From Streptomyces sp. NRRL B-1347 (GTDB lineage: Bacteria > Actinomycetota > Actinomycetes > Streptomycetales > Streptomycetaceae): a DNA stretch of 64,000 bases. The stretch is taken from positions 1-64,000 of the forward strand of contig NZ_JOJM01000029.1 of the NCBI RefSeq assembly GCF_000720325.1, written 5' to 3'. Shown piece after piece: positions 43,447-51,533 of the stretch. The translations under genes and the position numbers were made by a program. How positions within the stretch are numbered: position 1 is the stretch's first letter; each line of letters starts with the position of its first letter. A model generated the notes under the pieces. It did not search any database and was not told the origin of the DNA. It saw only the letters and a list, made by a program, of their open reading frames with translations.

Positions 43447-44127
43447 ATGAACACCCAGGCTGATCCCCGGAAGATCCAGGCAGAAGCGCTCCTGTTCGAC
43501 AACGACGGCACCCTCGTCTCCTCGATGGAGTCGGTGACGCGGTGCTGGACGCGCTGGGCGGGGGAGTACGGGATCACCGCGGAGGACTTCGGGCGGGTGG
43601 AGCTGCACGGGCGCCCCGCCGCCGAGATCGTCGCCGACCTGCTGCCCGCCGGGCTCGTGGCGGAGGCCGTCGCGCGCATCGAGGAGCTGGAGGTCTCCGA
43701 CGTCGCGGGCGGCGTCGTCGCCCTGCCCGGCACCCTCGACCTGCTCGCGTCGCTGCCGCCCGAGCGCTGGGCCGTGGTCACCTCCGCCACCCGCCGCCTG
43801 GCCGAGGCCCGCCTCGGCGAGGTGGGCATCCGCCCCAAGACGCTGATCGCCGCCGACGACATCACCCGCGGCAAGCCCGACCCGGAGCCCTTCCTGCTGG
43901 CCGCGCGGACGCTCGGCGTTGACCCGGCGCGCTGCGTGGTCTTCGAGGACGCCCCCGCGGGTCTCACGGCGGGCCGGGCCGCGGGCATGACCACCGTGGC
44001 GTTGACCACAACGCACTCCGCGGCCGAGCTGTCGGCCGATGTCGTCGTACGGGACCTCTCGGAGGTGTCGGCGCAGGCCACAGCGGGTGGGGTGGAGATC
44101 GCCACCCGCGCGGCGGCGGATCTCTGA
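43447..44127 (+). CDS. HAD-superfamily phosphatase
   Basis: This 226-residue hydrolase has HAD motif I LLFDNDGTLVSSMESV, an alpha-helical type-1 cap, motif II VVTSATRRLAEA, and motifs III/IV GKPDPEPFLLAARTLG plus CVVFEDAPAGLTAGRAAGM. Motif I has Asn in place of the usual Leu/Met between the two Asp residues. It resembles sugar-phosphate phosphatases of the beta-PGM/GS1 type. Single gene; natural substrate unknown. Confidence 0.92.
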   Translation: MNTQADPRKIQAEALLFDNDGTLVSSMESVTRCWTRWAGEYGITAEDFGRVELHGRPAAEIVADLLPAGLVAEAVARIEELEVSDVAGGVVALPGTLDLLASLPPERWAVVTSATRRLAEARLGEVGIRPKTLIAADDITRGKPDPEPFLLAARTLGVDPARCVVFEDAPAGLTAGRAAGMTTVALTTTHSAAELSADVVVRDLSEVSAQATAGGVEIATRAAADL

Positions 44128-44162
44128 GGCGACGCCGAGCGTCCGACTGGCGGGCATCAGGC

Positions 44163-44219
44163 GTCCGCTATTCGGACAGCGGTGGTGGTGCGGCGGCGCC
44201 CGCGTGTTTTACTGTCCGC
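44163..44219 (+). promoter_or_regulatory. Putative promoter of the metNIQ leader
   Basis: A -10-like TACTGT (44210-44215) lies five to six bases before an ATG at 44220, so the transcript would begin at or next to the start codon. A dyad GTCCG-CTATT-CGGAC (44163-44177) and a TGTCCG repeat next to the -10 may be operator elements. No clear -35 is visible. Confidence 0.5.
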
Positions 44220-44306
44220 ATGACCACGACGAGCAGCCGCACCCTTGCGACCGAGGCGATGACGACGCCCGGTGCTCGTTGTATGTGTCGAATGTGCGCC
44301 TTCTGA
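44220..44306 (+). CDS. Short leaderless-type ORF with Cys/Met-rich end (candidate leader peptide)
   Basis: The 28-codon ORF begins MTTTSSRTLATEA and ends RCMCRMCAF, placing three Cys and two Met codons within the last eight. There is no ribosome-binding site and the -10-like element abuts the ATG, so leaderless translation is likely. It precedes metN by about 215 nt. In mycobacteria, leaderless polycysteine short ORFs act as cysteine-responsive attenuators; this one may sense Met/Cys supply by ribosome stalling. The mechanism is inferred. The following ~215 nt are GC-rich and show no SAM-riboswitch core. Confidence 0.6.
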   Translation: MTTTSSRTLATEAMTTPGARCMCRMCAF

Positions 44307-44522
44307 GGGCCCCTGTTCCACTGAGCCTCGCGCCCCGAAGCGAAGCCGCCGTGCCCCGCCGCCCCTGCGTCCCGTGCTCACGCGATGCGGAGGAAGCGAG
44401 CCCGCCCCCGCGCACACGTCCTCCGGTTCCACCGCCACCGCGAGAACCGTGCCGCGTTCCGAACGAATGCCCCGTGCCCCGGCGACACCATGCGCCGCGC
44501 ACTCGACAGTGACGGAAACCCA

Positions 44523-45575
44523 GTGATCACCACTTCCGGCCTTACCAAGGTCTACCGCTCACGCGGTCGTGAAGTAACCGCCCTCGACGGAGTCGACCTG
44601 CACGTACGCGAAGGCGAGGTGTACGGCGTCATCGGCCAGTCCGGCGCCGGCAAGTCCTCGCTCATCCGCTGCGTGAACCTCCTGGAGCGTCCCAGCTCCG
44701 GCACCGTGACGGTGGCGGGCCAGGACCTCACCGCGCTCGCCGGACGCGGCCCGCGCGCGGGCAGGGAGCTGCGGGCCGCCCGCAGCCGCATCGGCATGGT
44801 CTTCCAGCACTTCAACCTGCTGTCCTCGCGCACCGTGCAGGCCAACATCGAGCTGCCCCTCGAAATCCTCGGCCTGTCCGGCAAGGAGCGCAGCCGCAAG
44901 GCGCTCGAACTGCTCGACCTCGTCGGCCTCGCCGACAAGGCCAAGTCCTACCCGGCACAGCTCTCCGGCGGCCAGAAGCAGCGCGTCGGCATCGCCCGCG
45001 CCCTCGCGGGCGACCCGAAGGTGCTGCTCTCCGACGAGGCCACCAGCGCCCTCGACCCGGAGACCACCCGCTCGATCCTCCAGCTGCTCCGCGACCTCAA
45101 CGAGCAGCTCGGCCTGACCGTCCTGCTCATCACGCACGAGATGGACGTCGTCAAGACCGTCTGCGACTCGGCCGCGCTGATGGAGCGCGGGCAGATCGTG
45201 GAGTCCGGCACCGTCAGCGAGCTCCTGGCCACGCCCGGCTCGCAGCTCGCCGCCGCGCTCTTCCCGCTCAGCGGCGCCGCGTCCGGCGACCACCGCACGG
45301 TCGTCGACGTCACCTTCCACGGCGAGGCCGCGACGCAGCCGGTCATCTCCCAGCTGTCGCGCACGTACAACATCGACATCTCGATCCTCGGCGCCGCCAT
45401 GGACACCGTCGCGGGCAAGCAGGTCGGGCGCATGCGCATCGAGCTGCCCGGCCGCTTCGAGGAGAACGTCGTGCCCATCGGCTTCCTGCGCGAGCAGGGC
45501 CTCCAGGTCGACGTCGCCGGGCACGACACGCCCGCGCCGCAGGACTCCGCGCTGGTGAAGGAAGGTGCCAAGTGA
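44523..45575 (+). CDS. metN: Methionine ABC transporter ATP-binding protein
   Basis: This is a 350-residue ATPase with Walker A GQSGAGKSSLIR, Q-loop MVFQHFNLLSSRTV, signature LSGGQKQRVGIARAL, Walker B VLLSDEATSALDPET and the H-loop LLITHEMDV. A C-terminal NIL domain (about residues 270-335, DVTFHGEAATQPVISQLSRT) typical of MetN binds methionine and gates uptake. I chose the GTG at 44523 (ITTSGLTKVYRSRG); an upstream ATG at 44490 is in frame. The stop overlaps the metI start (GTGA). Confidence 0.96.
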   Translation: MITTSGLTKVYRSRGREVTALDGVDLHVREGEVYGVIGQSGAGKSSLIRCVNLLERPSSGTVTVAGQDLTALAGRGPRAGRELRAARSRIGMVFQHFNLLSSRTVQANIELPLEILGLSGKERSRKALELLDLVGLADKAKSYPAQLSGGQKQRVGIARALAGDPKVLLSDEATSALDPETTRSILQLLRDLNEQLGLTVLLITHEMDVVKTVCDSAALMERGQIVESGTVSELLATPGSQLAAALFPLSGAASGDHRTVVDVTFHGEAATQPVISQLSRTYNIDISILGAAMDTVAGKQVGRMRIELPGRFEENVVPIGFLREQGLQVDVAGHDTPAPQDSALVKEGAK

Positions 45576-46321
45576 CCTGGGACGAAATGCAGCCCCTGCT
45601 GGAGCAGGCCTGTTGGGACACCCTCTACATGGTCGGCTGGTCGGCTCTCATCGCCGTCGCCGCGGGACTGCCGCTCGGCCTGCTCCTGGTGCTCACCGAC
45701 CGCGGCGGCCTGCTGCAGAACGTCGTCGTGAACAAGGTGATCGGGCAGGTCGTGAACATCGGCCGCTCGATGCCGTTCATCATCCTCATGGTCGCCCTGA
45801 TGGGCTTCACCCGCTCCATCGTCGGCACCACCATCGGCCGTGAGGCGGCGATCGTGCCGCTCGCGATCAGCGCCATCCCGTTCTTCGCCCGCCTGGTCGA
45901 GACGGCCGTGCGCGAGGTCGACCACGGCCTGGTCGAGGCCGTGCAGTCGATGGGCGGCAACACCTGGACGATCGTCCGCAAGGTCCTGGTGCCCGAGTCG
46001 CTGCCGTCGCTGATCTCCAGCGCCACCACGACCGTCGTCGCCCTCATCGGCTACTCGGCGATCACCGGCACCGTCGGCGCGGGCGGCCTCGGCGACCTCG
46101 CGGTCCGCTACGGCTACCAGCGCTTCGAGACCGAGCTGATGTGGATCACCGTCGGCATCCTCGCCGTGGTCATCTCGATCATCCAGTTCGCCGGTGACTT
46201 CGCCGCCCGCAGGCTCCACCGGCGCGGCAGCCACTCGGGCGCCGCGCCGCGTCTGAAGCTGCTCCGCGACAAGGCCCCGAAGACGGTCACGGCCGAGGCC
46301 GAGCCCGCCAAGGCCTCCTGA
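45572..46321 (+). CDS. metI: Methionine ABC transporter permease
   Basis: This 249-residue membrane protein has five hydrophobic segments and the EAA-loop motif EAVQSMGGNTWTIVRKVLVP that contacts MetN. It has the MetI-typical start WDTLYMVGWSALIAVAAGLP and ends with a basic cytoplasmic tail. The GTG start overlaps the metN stop by four bases. It forms the channel for the MetQ lipoproteins encoded next. Confidence 0.96.
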   Translation: MTWDEMQPLLEQACWDTLYMVGWSALIAVAAGLPLGLLLVLTDRGGLLQNVVVNKVIGQVVNIGRSMPFIILMVALMGFTRSIVGTTIGREAAIVPLAISAIPFFARLVETAVREVDHGLVEAVQSMGGNTWTIVRKVLVPESLPSLISSATTTVVALIGYSAITGTVGAGGLGDLAVRYGYQRFETELMWITVGILAVVISIIQFAGDFAARRLHRRGSHSGAAPRLKLLRDKAPKTVTAEAEPAKAS

Positions 46322-46417
46322 GCCCCCAGAGTTCGCTGCGTTCGCCCAGCGGGCGCCCAGCACCACCCCCGCACCACTGGCGCGGGCGTGTACCACCCAT
46401 GGAGAAAGGCACTTTTC

Positions 46418-47251
46418 GTGCGTAACACCACCAAGATCACCGCTGCTGTCCTGACCGCCGGAGCCCTCACCCTGGGGCTCACCGCCTGCGGCTCGGACAA
46501 GGACTCCGCAGGCGACAAGGACGGCCCGCTCGTCGTCGCCGCCACCCCGACCCCGCAGGGCCAGATCCTCGACTTCGTCAAGAAGAACCTGGCCAAGAAG
46601 GCGGGCCTCGACCTGGAGGTCAAGGAGTTCACCGACTACGTCACGCCGAACACGGCGACGCAGCAGGGTGAGGTCTTCGCGAACTACTTCCAGCACAAGC
46701 CGTACCTGGACGACTTCAACAAGAAGAACGGGACGGACATCGTCCCCGTCCCGAACGGCACGGTGCACCTGGAGCCGCTGGGCGTCTACTCGAAGAAGAT
46801 CAAGAAGCTCGACGACCTGAAGAAGGGCGCCACGGTCGCAGTCCCGAACGACACCACCAACGAGGCGCGCGCCCTGAAGCTCCTCGCGGACAACGGCGTC
46901 ATCAAGCTCAAGGACGGCGTCGGCTTCGAGGCCACCCCCAAGGACATCGCGTCCAACCCGCTGGACCTGAAGTTCAAGGAGCTGGAGGCCGCGGCCCTGC
47001 CGCGCACCATCAAGGACGTCGACGCCGCGGTCATCAACGGCAACTACGCCCTGGAGGCCGACCTCAGCCCCGCCAAGGACGCCCTCGTCGCCGAGAAGGC
47101 CAAGGGCAACCCCTACGGCAACTTCCTCGCCGTGAAGAAGGGCAACGAGGACGACCCGCGCGTGAAGAAGCTCGCCAAGCTCCTCACCTCGCCCGAGGTC
47201 AAGGGGTTCATCGAGAAGCAGTACGACGGCTCCATCATCGCGGCGTTCTGA
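46418..47251 (+). CDS. metQ: Methionine-binding lipoprotein MetQ (first copy)
   Basis: This 277-residue NlpA-family solute-binding protein has the lipobox LTAC after a hydrophobic signal (ITAAVLTAGALTLGLTAC). The mature domain contains VVAATPTPQGQILDFVKKN, VKEFTDYVTPNTATQQGEV, VPNDTTNEARALKLLADNGV and INGNYALEA. It is anchored outside the membrane and delivers D/L-methionine or related substrates to MetNI. The GTG at 46418 is preceded by GGAGAAAGGC. A close paralogue follows after one base. Confidence 0.95.
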   Translation: MRNTTKITAAVLTAGALTLGLTACGSDKDSAGDKDGPLVVAATPTPQGQILDFVKKNLAKKAGLDLEVKEFTDYVTPNTATQQGEVFANYFQHKPYLDDFNKKNGTDIVPVPNGTVHLEPLGVYSKKIKKLDDLKKGATVAVPNDTTNEARALKLLADNGVIKLKDGVGFEATPKDIASNPLDLKFKELEAAALPRTIKDVDAAVINGNYALEADLSPAKDALVAEKAKGNPYGNFLAVKKGNEDDPRVKKLAKLLTSPEVKGFIEKQYDGSIIAAF

Positions 47252-47252
47252 C

Positions 47253-48080
47253 ATGCGGACGCCGGGCACAGCCGTGGCGGCCGGGGCCCTGGCCCTGGCG
47301 CTCGGCCTGACCGCCTGCGGCTCGGGCTCCGGCTCCGACGGCGACAAGCTCGTCGTCGGGGCCACCCCGACCCCGGCCGGTGAGGTCCTGGAGTACATCC
47401 AGCAGAACCTCGCGAAGAAGGAGGGCCTCGACCTCCAGATCCGCGAGTTCACGGACTACGTCGCGCCGAACACCGCCCTCCAGGAGGGCTCCCTCGACGC
47501 CAACCTCTACCAGCACACCCCGTACTTGAAGGACTTCAACGCCTCCAAGAAGACGGACCTGGTGCCGGTGACCGAGGTCTATCTGCCGCCGATGGGCGTG
47601 TACGCCGACAGCGGCAAGAAGCTCGACGACGTCACCCGGCTCCGCTCCGGAGCCGTCGTCGCCGTCCCGAACGACACCACCAACGAAGGCCGGGCGCTCC
47701 ACCTGCTCGCCTCCAAGGGCGTGATCGAGCTTAAGAAGGGCGCGGGCGCGAACGCCACCCCCGAGGACATCGCGGCCAACCCGAAGAAGCTCACCATCAA
47801 GCCCCTGGAGCCCGCGCAGCTGCCGCGCTCCCTGAAGGACGTCGACGCGGCCGTCATCAACAACAACTTCGCGCTCGACGCGGGCCTGAGCCCCAAGAAG
47901 GACGCCATCCTCCTTGAGTCGGTGACGGACAACCCGTACAACAACGTCCTCGCCGTCAAGAAGGGCAACGAGGACGATCCCCAGGTCAGGAAGCTCGCCA
48001 AGCTCCTGAAGTCACCTGAGGTGAAGAAGTTCATCGAGGACGAGTACAAGGGGTCGGTGCTGCCCGTCACGACGGGCTGA
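47253..48080 (+). CDS. Second methionine-binding lipoprotein MetQ paralogue
   Basis: This 275-residue NlpA-family lipoprotein (signal AAGALALALGLTAC) is clearly homologous to the preceding MetQ over its whole length (shared EFTDYV, VPNDTTNE, LAVKKGNEDDP). It differs in the ligand region: INNNFALDAG instead of INGNYALEA, and EVYLPPMGVYADS instead of the first copy's VHLEPLGVYSKK. The ATG begins one base after the first copy's stop. It is either a dosage duplication or a specificity variant sharing MetNI. Confidence 0.93.
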   Translation: MRTPGTAVAAGALALALGLTACGSGSGSDGDKLVVGATPTPAGEVLEYIQQNLAKKEGLDLQIREFTDYVAPNTALQEGSLDANLYQHTPYLKDFNASKKTDLVPVTEVYLPPMGVYADSGKKLDDVTRLRSGAVVAVPNDTTNEGRALHLLASKGVIELKKGAGANATPEDIAANPKKLTIKPLEPAQLPRSLKDVDAAVINNNFALDAGLSPKKDAILLESVTDNPYNNVLAVKKGNEDDPQVRKLAKLLKSPEVKKFIEDEYKGSVLPVTTG

Positions 48081-48117
48081 CACGCACCGCAGTCCCGGTC
48101 GACGTCCCGGCCACACA

Positions 48118-48154
48118 CACGGGGTCCTCTTCGCGACGCGGAGAGGACCCCGTG
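48118..48154 (+). terminator. Terminator of the metNIQ operon
   Basis: A perfect 13-bp stem (48118-48130 with 48142-48154) with an 11-nt loop lies 38 bp after the second metQ. Confidence 0.75.
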
Positions 48155-48167
48155 GTGCGACTACGCG

Positions 48168-48206
48168 TCAGCATGCTGCATGCTGAACACTTCAGCAGGC
48201 CTGAAG
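48168..48206 (+). promoter_or_regulatory. Two dyads upstream of the acetyltransferase gene
   Basis: TCAGCATGC-T-GCATGCTGA (48168-48186, 9-bp arms) is followed by CTTCAG-CAGGC-CTGAAG (48190-48206). They lie 60-100 bp before the gene and could be operator sites. The regulator is unknown. Confidence 0.45.
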
Positions 48207-48266
48207 GTCCCCCAGGGCCACGAAGGTTCAGGGAGCGACAGGCCCATGAAGGTTACGGAGCGGCGC

Positions 48267-48914
48267 ATGACTACAGCCTCCACAGGCTCCTCGGGGTTCC
48301 CCGACATCTCCATCAGCACGGAGCGCCTTGTGCTGCGCCCTCTCGACGAGGCGGACGTCTCCGCGTACGCGGAGATGATGAACGACGAGCTCGTCACCGC
48401 CTGGACCGCCGTGCCCCAGCCCTACACCGAGGCGGACGCGCGCGCCTGGATCACCGACCTTGCCCCCGCCGAGCGGGCCGCCGGGCGCGGCATCTCCCTC
48501 GCCGTCACCGAGTTCCTCACCCAGCGCCTGGTCGGCGCCGTCCAGCTGCGCCGCACCGACTGGCGGGTGCGCTCCAGCGAACTCAGCTACGTGACCGCGC
48601 CCTGGGCCCGCGGCGAGGGCTACGCGTCCGAGGCCGCGCTCGCCACCGCCCAGTGGCTGTTCCACGACCAGAAGTTCGAGCGCATCGAGCTGCGCACCGC
48701 CGCCGACAACACCGCGGCGCAGCAGGTCGCGCAGAAGATCGGCTGCATCAGCGAGGGCGTCCTGCGCGGCGCCTGGATAGCGCGGGTCAGAAACGGCGGC
48801 GACCCCCTCGGCGGCTGGATCGACCTGCGCACCGACCTCATCGTGTGGAGCCTCCTGCCGGAGGACCTCGAAGGCGTCACGGAACACCTGACGGCGTTCT
48901 CGGACTGGAACTAG
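48267..48914 (+). CDS. GNAT acetyltransferase (RimJ/RimL-like)
   Basis: This ~215-residue acetyltransferase of the N-terminal acetylating type has STERLVLRPLDEADVSAYAE, the acetyl-CoA loop APWARGEGYASEAALATAQW and ELRTAADNTAAQQVAQKIGC. The ATG at 48267 follows ACGGAGCGGCGC; an in-frame ATG at 48246 is possible. The stop codon TAG (48912-48914) is exactly the target site of the following IS element, but the codon is preserved, so the gene is intact. Confidence 0.92.
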   Translation: MTTASTGSSGFPDISISTERLVLRPLDEADVSAYAEMMNDELVTAWTAVPQPYTEADARAWITDLAPAERAAGRGISLAVTEFLTQRLVGAVQLRRTDWRVRSSELSYVTAPWARGEGYASEAALATAQWLFHDQKFERIELRTAADNTAAQQVAQKIGCISEGVLRGAWIARVRNGGDPLGGWIDLRTDLIVWSLLPEDLEGVTEHLTAFSDWN

Positions 48915-50048
48915 TCTTCTGAGTCAGGAATTCCGTTCAGATGTGTAGGCTTGTTGGGTGGCACGAACTGGGCGGCCGAAGGCTGAGTTGACGTTGTCGG
49001 GCGAAGAACGGGCCGCACTCGAGGGGTGGGTGCGGCGCCGTTCCACGCCGCAGGCGTGGGCACTGAGGTGCCGGATCATCCTGGCCTGCGCGGAGGGTGC
49101 CTCGAACAAGGACGTGGCGGCCCGGCTCGGCTCGACCGCGCATGCGGTGGGCCGCTGGCGGGCTCGTTTCGTCGAGCACCGGATCCCCGGCCTGGGCGAC
49201 ATGCCTCGCTCGGGCGGTCCCCGGTCGGTCACCGACGAGCAGGTGGCCGCGCTGGTCACCAGGACTCTGCAGTCCGCTCCGAAGAACGCGACGCACTGGT
49301 CGACACGTTCGATGGCGAAGGAACTGGGCTTGTCGCAGTCGACCGTGTCGCGGGTCTGGCGGGCGTTCGGCCTGCAGCCGCACCGCTCGGAGACGTTCAA
49401 GCTGTCGACGGATCCGTACTTCGTCGACAAGGTCCACGATGTCGTCGGCCTGTATCTGGACCCGCCGGAGCGGGCCCTTGTCTTCTGCGTGGACGAGAAG
49501 TCGCAGATCCAGGCCCTGGACCGCTCTCAGCCGGTGCTGCCGATGATGCCCGGAGTGCCGCAACGCGTCACGCACGACTACGTCCGGGCAGGCACCACCA
49601 CCCTGTTCGCCGCCCTGGAGGTCGCCACCGGCAAGGTCATCGGTTCCCTGCACCGCCGCCACCGCGCCGAGGAGTTCAAGAAGTTCCTCGTCAAGCTCGA
49701 CCGGGAAGTGCCGGTCGGTCTCGAGATCCACCTGGTGCTGGACAACTACGCCACCCACAAGACCCCGGCCATCAAGACCTGGCTGCTGGCCCATCCCCGG
49801 TTCCACCTGCACTTCACACCGACCGGGTCGTCGTGGCTCAACCTGGTGGAGCGATGGTTCGCCGAACTCACCAACAAGCAGATACGGCGGGGCGTCCACA
49901 AGACCGTCCAGGCCCTGGAACAGGACATCCGGACCTGGATCGCCGCCTGGAACACCGACCCGAAGCCCTACGTCTGGACGAAGACCGCGGACGAGATCCT
50001 TGAACGCCTCGCCTCATATCTGAACAGAATTCCTGACTCAGAAGACTA
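48912..50048 (+). mobile_element. IS630-family insertion sequence, complete
   Basis: The element (48914-50046, 1133 bp) is bounded by TA duplications at 48912-48913 and 50047-50048. Its terminal inverted repeats start GTCTTCTGAGTCAGGAATTC at the left and have the same sequence inverted at the right, with the next position differing (C/T) before the shared GTTCAGAT. TA target duplication and the single DDE transposase are hallmarks of the IS630/Tc1 group. Near-perfect ends and an intact ORF suggest a recent insertion. Confidence 0.93.
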
Positions 50049-50049
50049 G
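48958..50049 (+). CDS. IS630-family transposase
   Basis: This is a 363-residue transposase. Two N-terminal helix-turn-helix regions (SNKDVAARLGSTAHAVGRWR; WSTRSMAKELGLSQSTVSRV) are followed by the catalytic DDE core: Asp in VFCVDEKSQIQAL, Asp in HLVLDNYATHKTP and Glu in SSWLNLVERWFAEL. The ORF is intact from the GTG at 48958. Its stop TAG (50047-50049) is made by the right-hand TA target duplication plus the next G, so the reading frame runs through the whole right inverted repeat. Confidence 0.95.
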   Translation: MARTGRPKAELTLSGEERAALEGWVRRRSTPQAWALRCRIILACAEGASNKDVAARLGSTAHAVGRWRARFVEHRIPGLGDMPRSGGPRSVTDEQVAALVTRTLQSAPKNATHWSTRSMAKELGLSQSTVSRVWRAFGLQPHRSETFKLSTDPYFVDKVHDVVGLYLDPPERALVFCVDEKSQIQALDRSQPVLPMMPGVPQRVTHDYVRAGTTTLFAALEVATGKVIGSLHRRHRAEEFKKFLVKLDREVPVGLEIHLVLDNYATHKTPAIKTWLLAHPRFHLHFTPTGSSWLNLVERWFAELTNKQIRRGVHKTVQALEQDIRTWIAAWNTDPKPYVWTKTADEILERLASYLNRIPDSED

Positions 50050-50082
50050 CGCCTTCGGGCGGCGTGGGCGGCGCATCGGCCT

Positions 50083-50115
50083 GCCGCCTCGTCCTCAAGC
50101 GCCGGACGGGCTGGA
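50083..50115. repeat. Interspersed repeat copy (CCGGACGGGCT type)
   Basis: GCCTCGTCCTCAAGCGCCGG followed by ACGGGCTGGA is nearly identical to the copy at 31655-31690. It lies in the spacer between the IS element and the CbiET gene. Confidence 0.65.
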
Positions 50116-50208
50116 TCCACTGCGGCACCGTCGTCGGCTGCCCGTCCCCGGGTGTCACTGGGTCCGCTGCGGCACCGTCGTCGGCCTTCCGTCTCCGGGT
50201 CTCGCCAG
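50112..50208. repeat. Two-copy tandem repeat with 47-bp period
   Basis: TGCGGCACCGTCGTCGG occurs at 50121 and again at 50168, followed by diverged copies of the same flank (GCTGCCCGTCCCCGGGT and CCTTCCGTCTCCGGGT). The whole 50050-50308 spacer holds only repeats; no gene is visible. Confidence 0.7.
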
Positions 50209-50308
50209 TCCACCGGCGTCCGGGTGCGGCGCCAGCAGGTACGCTCCCCCCGGGCCGCACCCATCGGCCTCCCACCCGACGATCCGCGAGCGCAGGAGAC
50301 AGACGACG

Positions 50309-51520
50309 ATGGCCGACCGGGTCACGGTGATCGGCTGGGACGGCTCGCCGCTGACCACCGCGGCACGCTCCGCGCTGAGCGCCGCGACACTCGTGGCGGG
50401 CGCCGCCCACCACCTCGCACTCCCCGAGGTCCCCCCGACGGCCGAACGCATCCGCCTCGGCAGCGTCGCCCTCGCCGCCCGTCGCATCGCCGCCCACCGC
50501 GGCACGGCGGTCGTCCTCGCCGACGGCGACCCCGGCTTCTTCGGCGTCGTCCGCACCCTGCGCGCCCCGGAGTTCGGCCTTGAGGTCGAGGTGGTCCCCG
50601 CCGTCTCCGCCGTCGCCCAGGCCTTCGCCCGCGCCGGCATGCCCTGGGACGACGCCCAGGTCGTGGTCGCCCACCGGCGCACGCTGCGCCGCGCGGTGAA
50701 CGTCTGCCGGGCGCACAGCAAGGTCGCCGTGCTCACCTCGCCCGGCGCCGGGCCCGCCGAGCTCGGCCTGCTCCTCGACGGCGTCCACCGCACCTTCGTC
50801 ATCTGCGAGGAGCTCGGCACCGAGCGCGAGCAGGTCTCCGTCGTCACCTCGGACAAGGCCGCCGACCACAGCTGGCGCGACCCCAACGTCGTCATCGTCA
50901 TCGGCGGCGCCGCCGCCCAGGACAGCGGCTGGATCGCGGGCCGCGACCCCGGTACGGACCCGCGCGGCTGGGCCCTGCCCGCCGCCGCGTACGGCGGCGA
51001 GCACGAGCTCGGCGAGGGCGAGACCGACCGCATCCGCGCCGCCCAACTCGCCCGCCTCGGCCCCCGCGTGGGCGACCTGGTCTGGGACATCGGCTGCGGC
51101 AGCGGCGCGTTCGCCGCGGAGGCCGCGCGGTTCGGCGCCGCCGTCATCGCCGTGGACCGCGACCCGGACTCCTGCGCCCGCGCCACGGCCGTCGCGCGCC
51201 GCTTCGGCGTGCAGGCCCACATCGTGCACGGCACCGCGCCGCACATCCTCGAAAGCCTCCCGGAACCGGACGTCGTACGCGTCGGGGGCGGGGGAGCGGC
51301 GGTGGTGTCCGCCGTCGCCGACCGGCGCCCGGAGCGCATCGTCACCCACGCCGCGACGCGCGACGCCGCCGAACTGCTCGGCCGGAACCTGTCGGAGCAC
51401 GGATACGCCGTCGAGTGCGCCCTCCTGCAGTCCGTCGAACTCGACACCCGCGCCTGGACGGAGCGGAAGCGGACCGTCGTCTTCCTGCTCTCCGGGCTGC
51501 TTCTCGACCGCACCGCGTGA
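50309..51520 (+). CDS. cobL: Precorrin-6B C5,15-methyltransferase (decarboxylating), CbiE-CbiT fusion
   Basis: This 403-residue bifunctional corrin-ring enzyme has an N-terminal CbiE-type tetrapyrrole methylase domain (about residues 1-200; VTVIGWDGSPLTTAARSALS, LADGDPGFFGVVRTL). A C-terminal CbiT-type Rossmann methyltransferase follows (about 225-400; VWDIGCGSGAFAAEAARFGA, VIAVDRDPDSCARATAVA). Together they methylate C5 and C15 and decarboxylate the acetate side chain in cobalamin synthesis. The ATG at 50309 follows GCAGGAGACAGACGACG. It lies near the CobT fusion and CysG, a small tetrapyrrole neighbourhood. Confidence 0.95.
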   Translation: MADRVTVIGWDGSPLTTAARSALSAATLVAGAAHHLALPEVPPTAERIRLGSVALAARRIAAHRGTAVVLADGDPGFFGVVRTLRAPEFGLEVEVVPAVSAVAQAFARAGMPWDDAQVVVAHRRTLRRAVNVCRAHSKVAVLTSPGAGPAELGLLLDGVHRTFVICEELGTEREQVSVVTSDKAADHSWRDPNVVIVIGGAAAQDSGWIAGRDPGTDPRGWALPAAAYGGEHELGEGETDRIRAAQLARLGPRVGDLVWDIGCGSGAFAAEAARFGAAVIAVDRDPDSCARATAVARRFGVQAHIVHGTAPHILESLPEPDVVRVGGGGAAVVSAVADRRPERIVTHAATRDAAELLGRNLSEHGYAVECALLQSVELDTRAWTERKRTVVFLLSGLLLDRTA

Positions 51521-51533
51521 CCCTGGCGGCCCT

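Noticed and set aside
44307..44522. SAM-I/SAM-II riboswitch before metN
   Set aside because: No core consensus or characteristic stems could be recognised; the short Cys/Met ORF is the better regulatory candidate.
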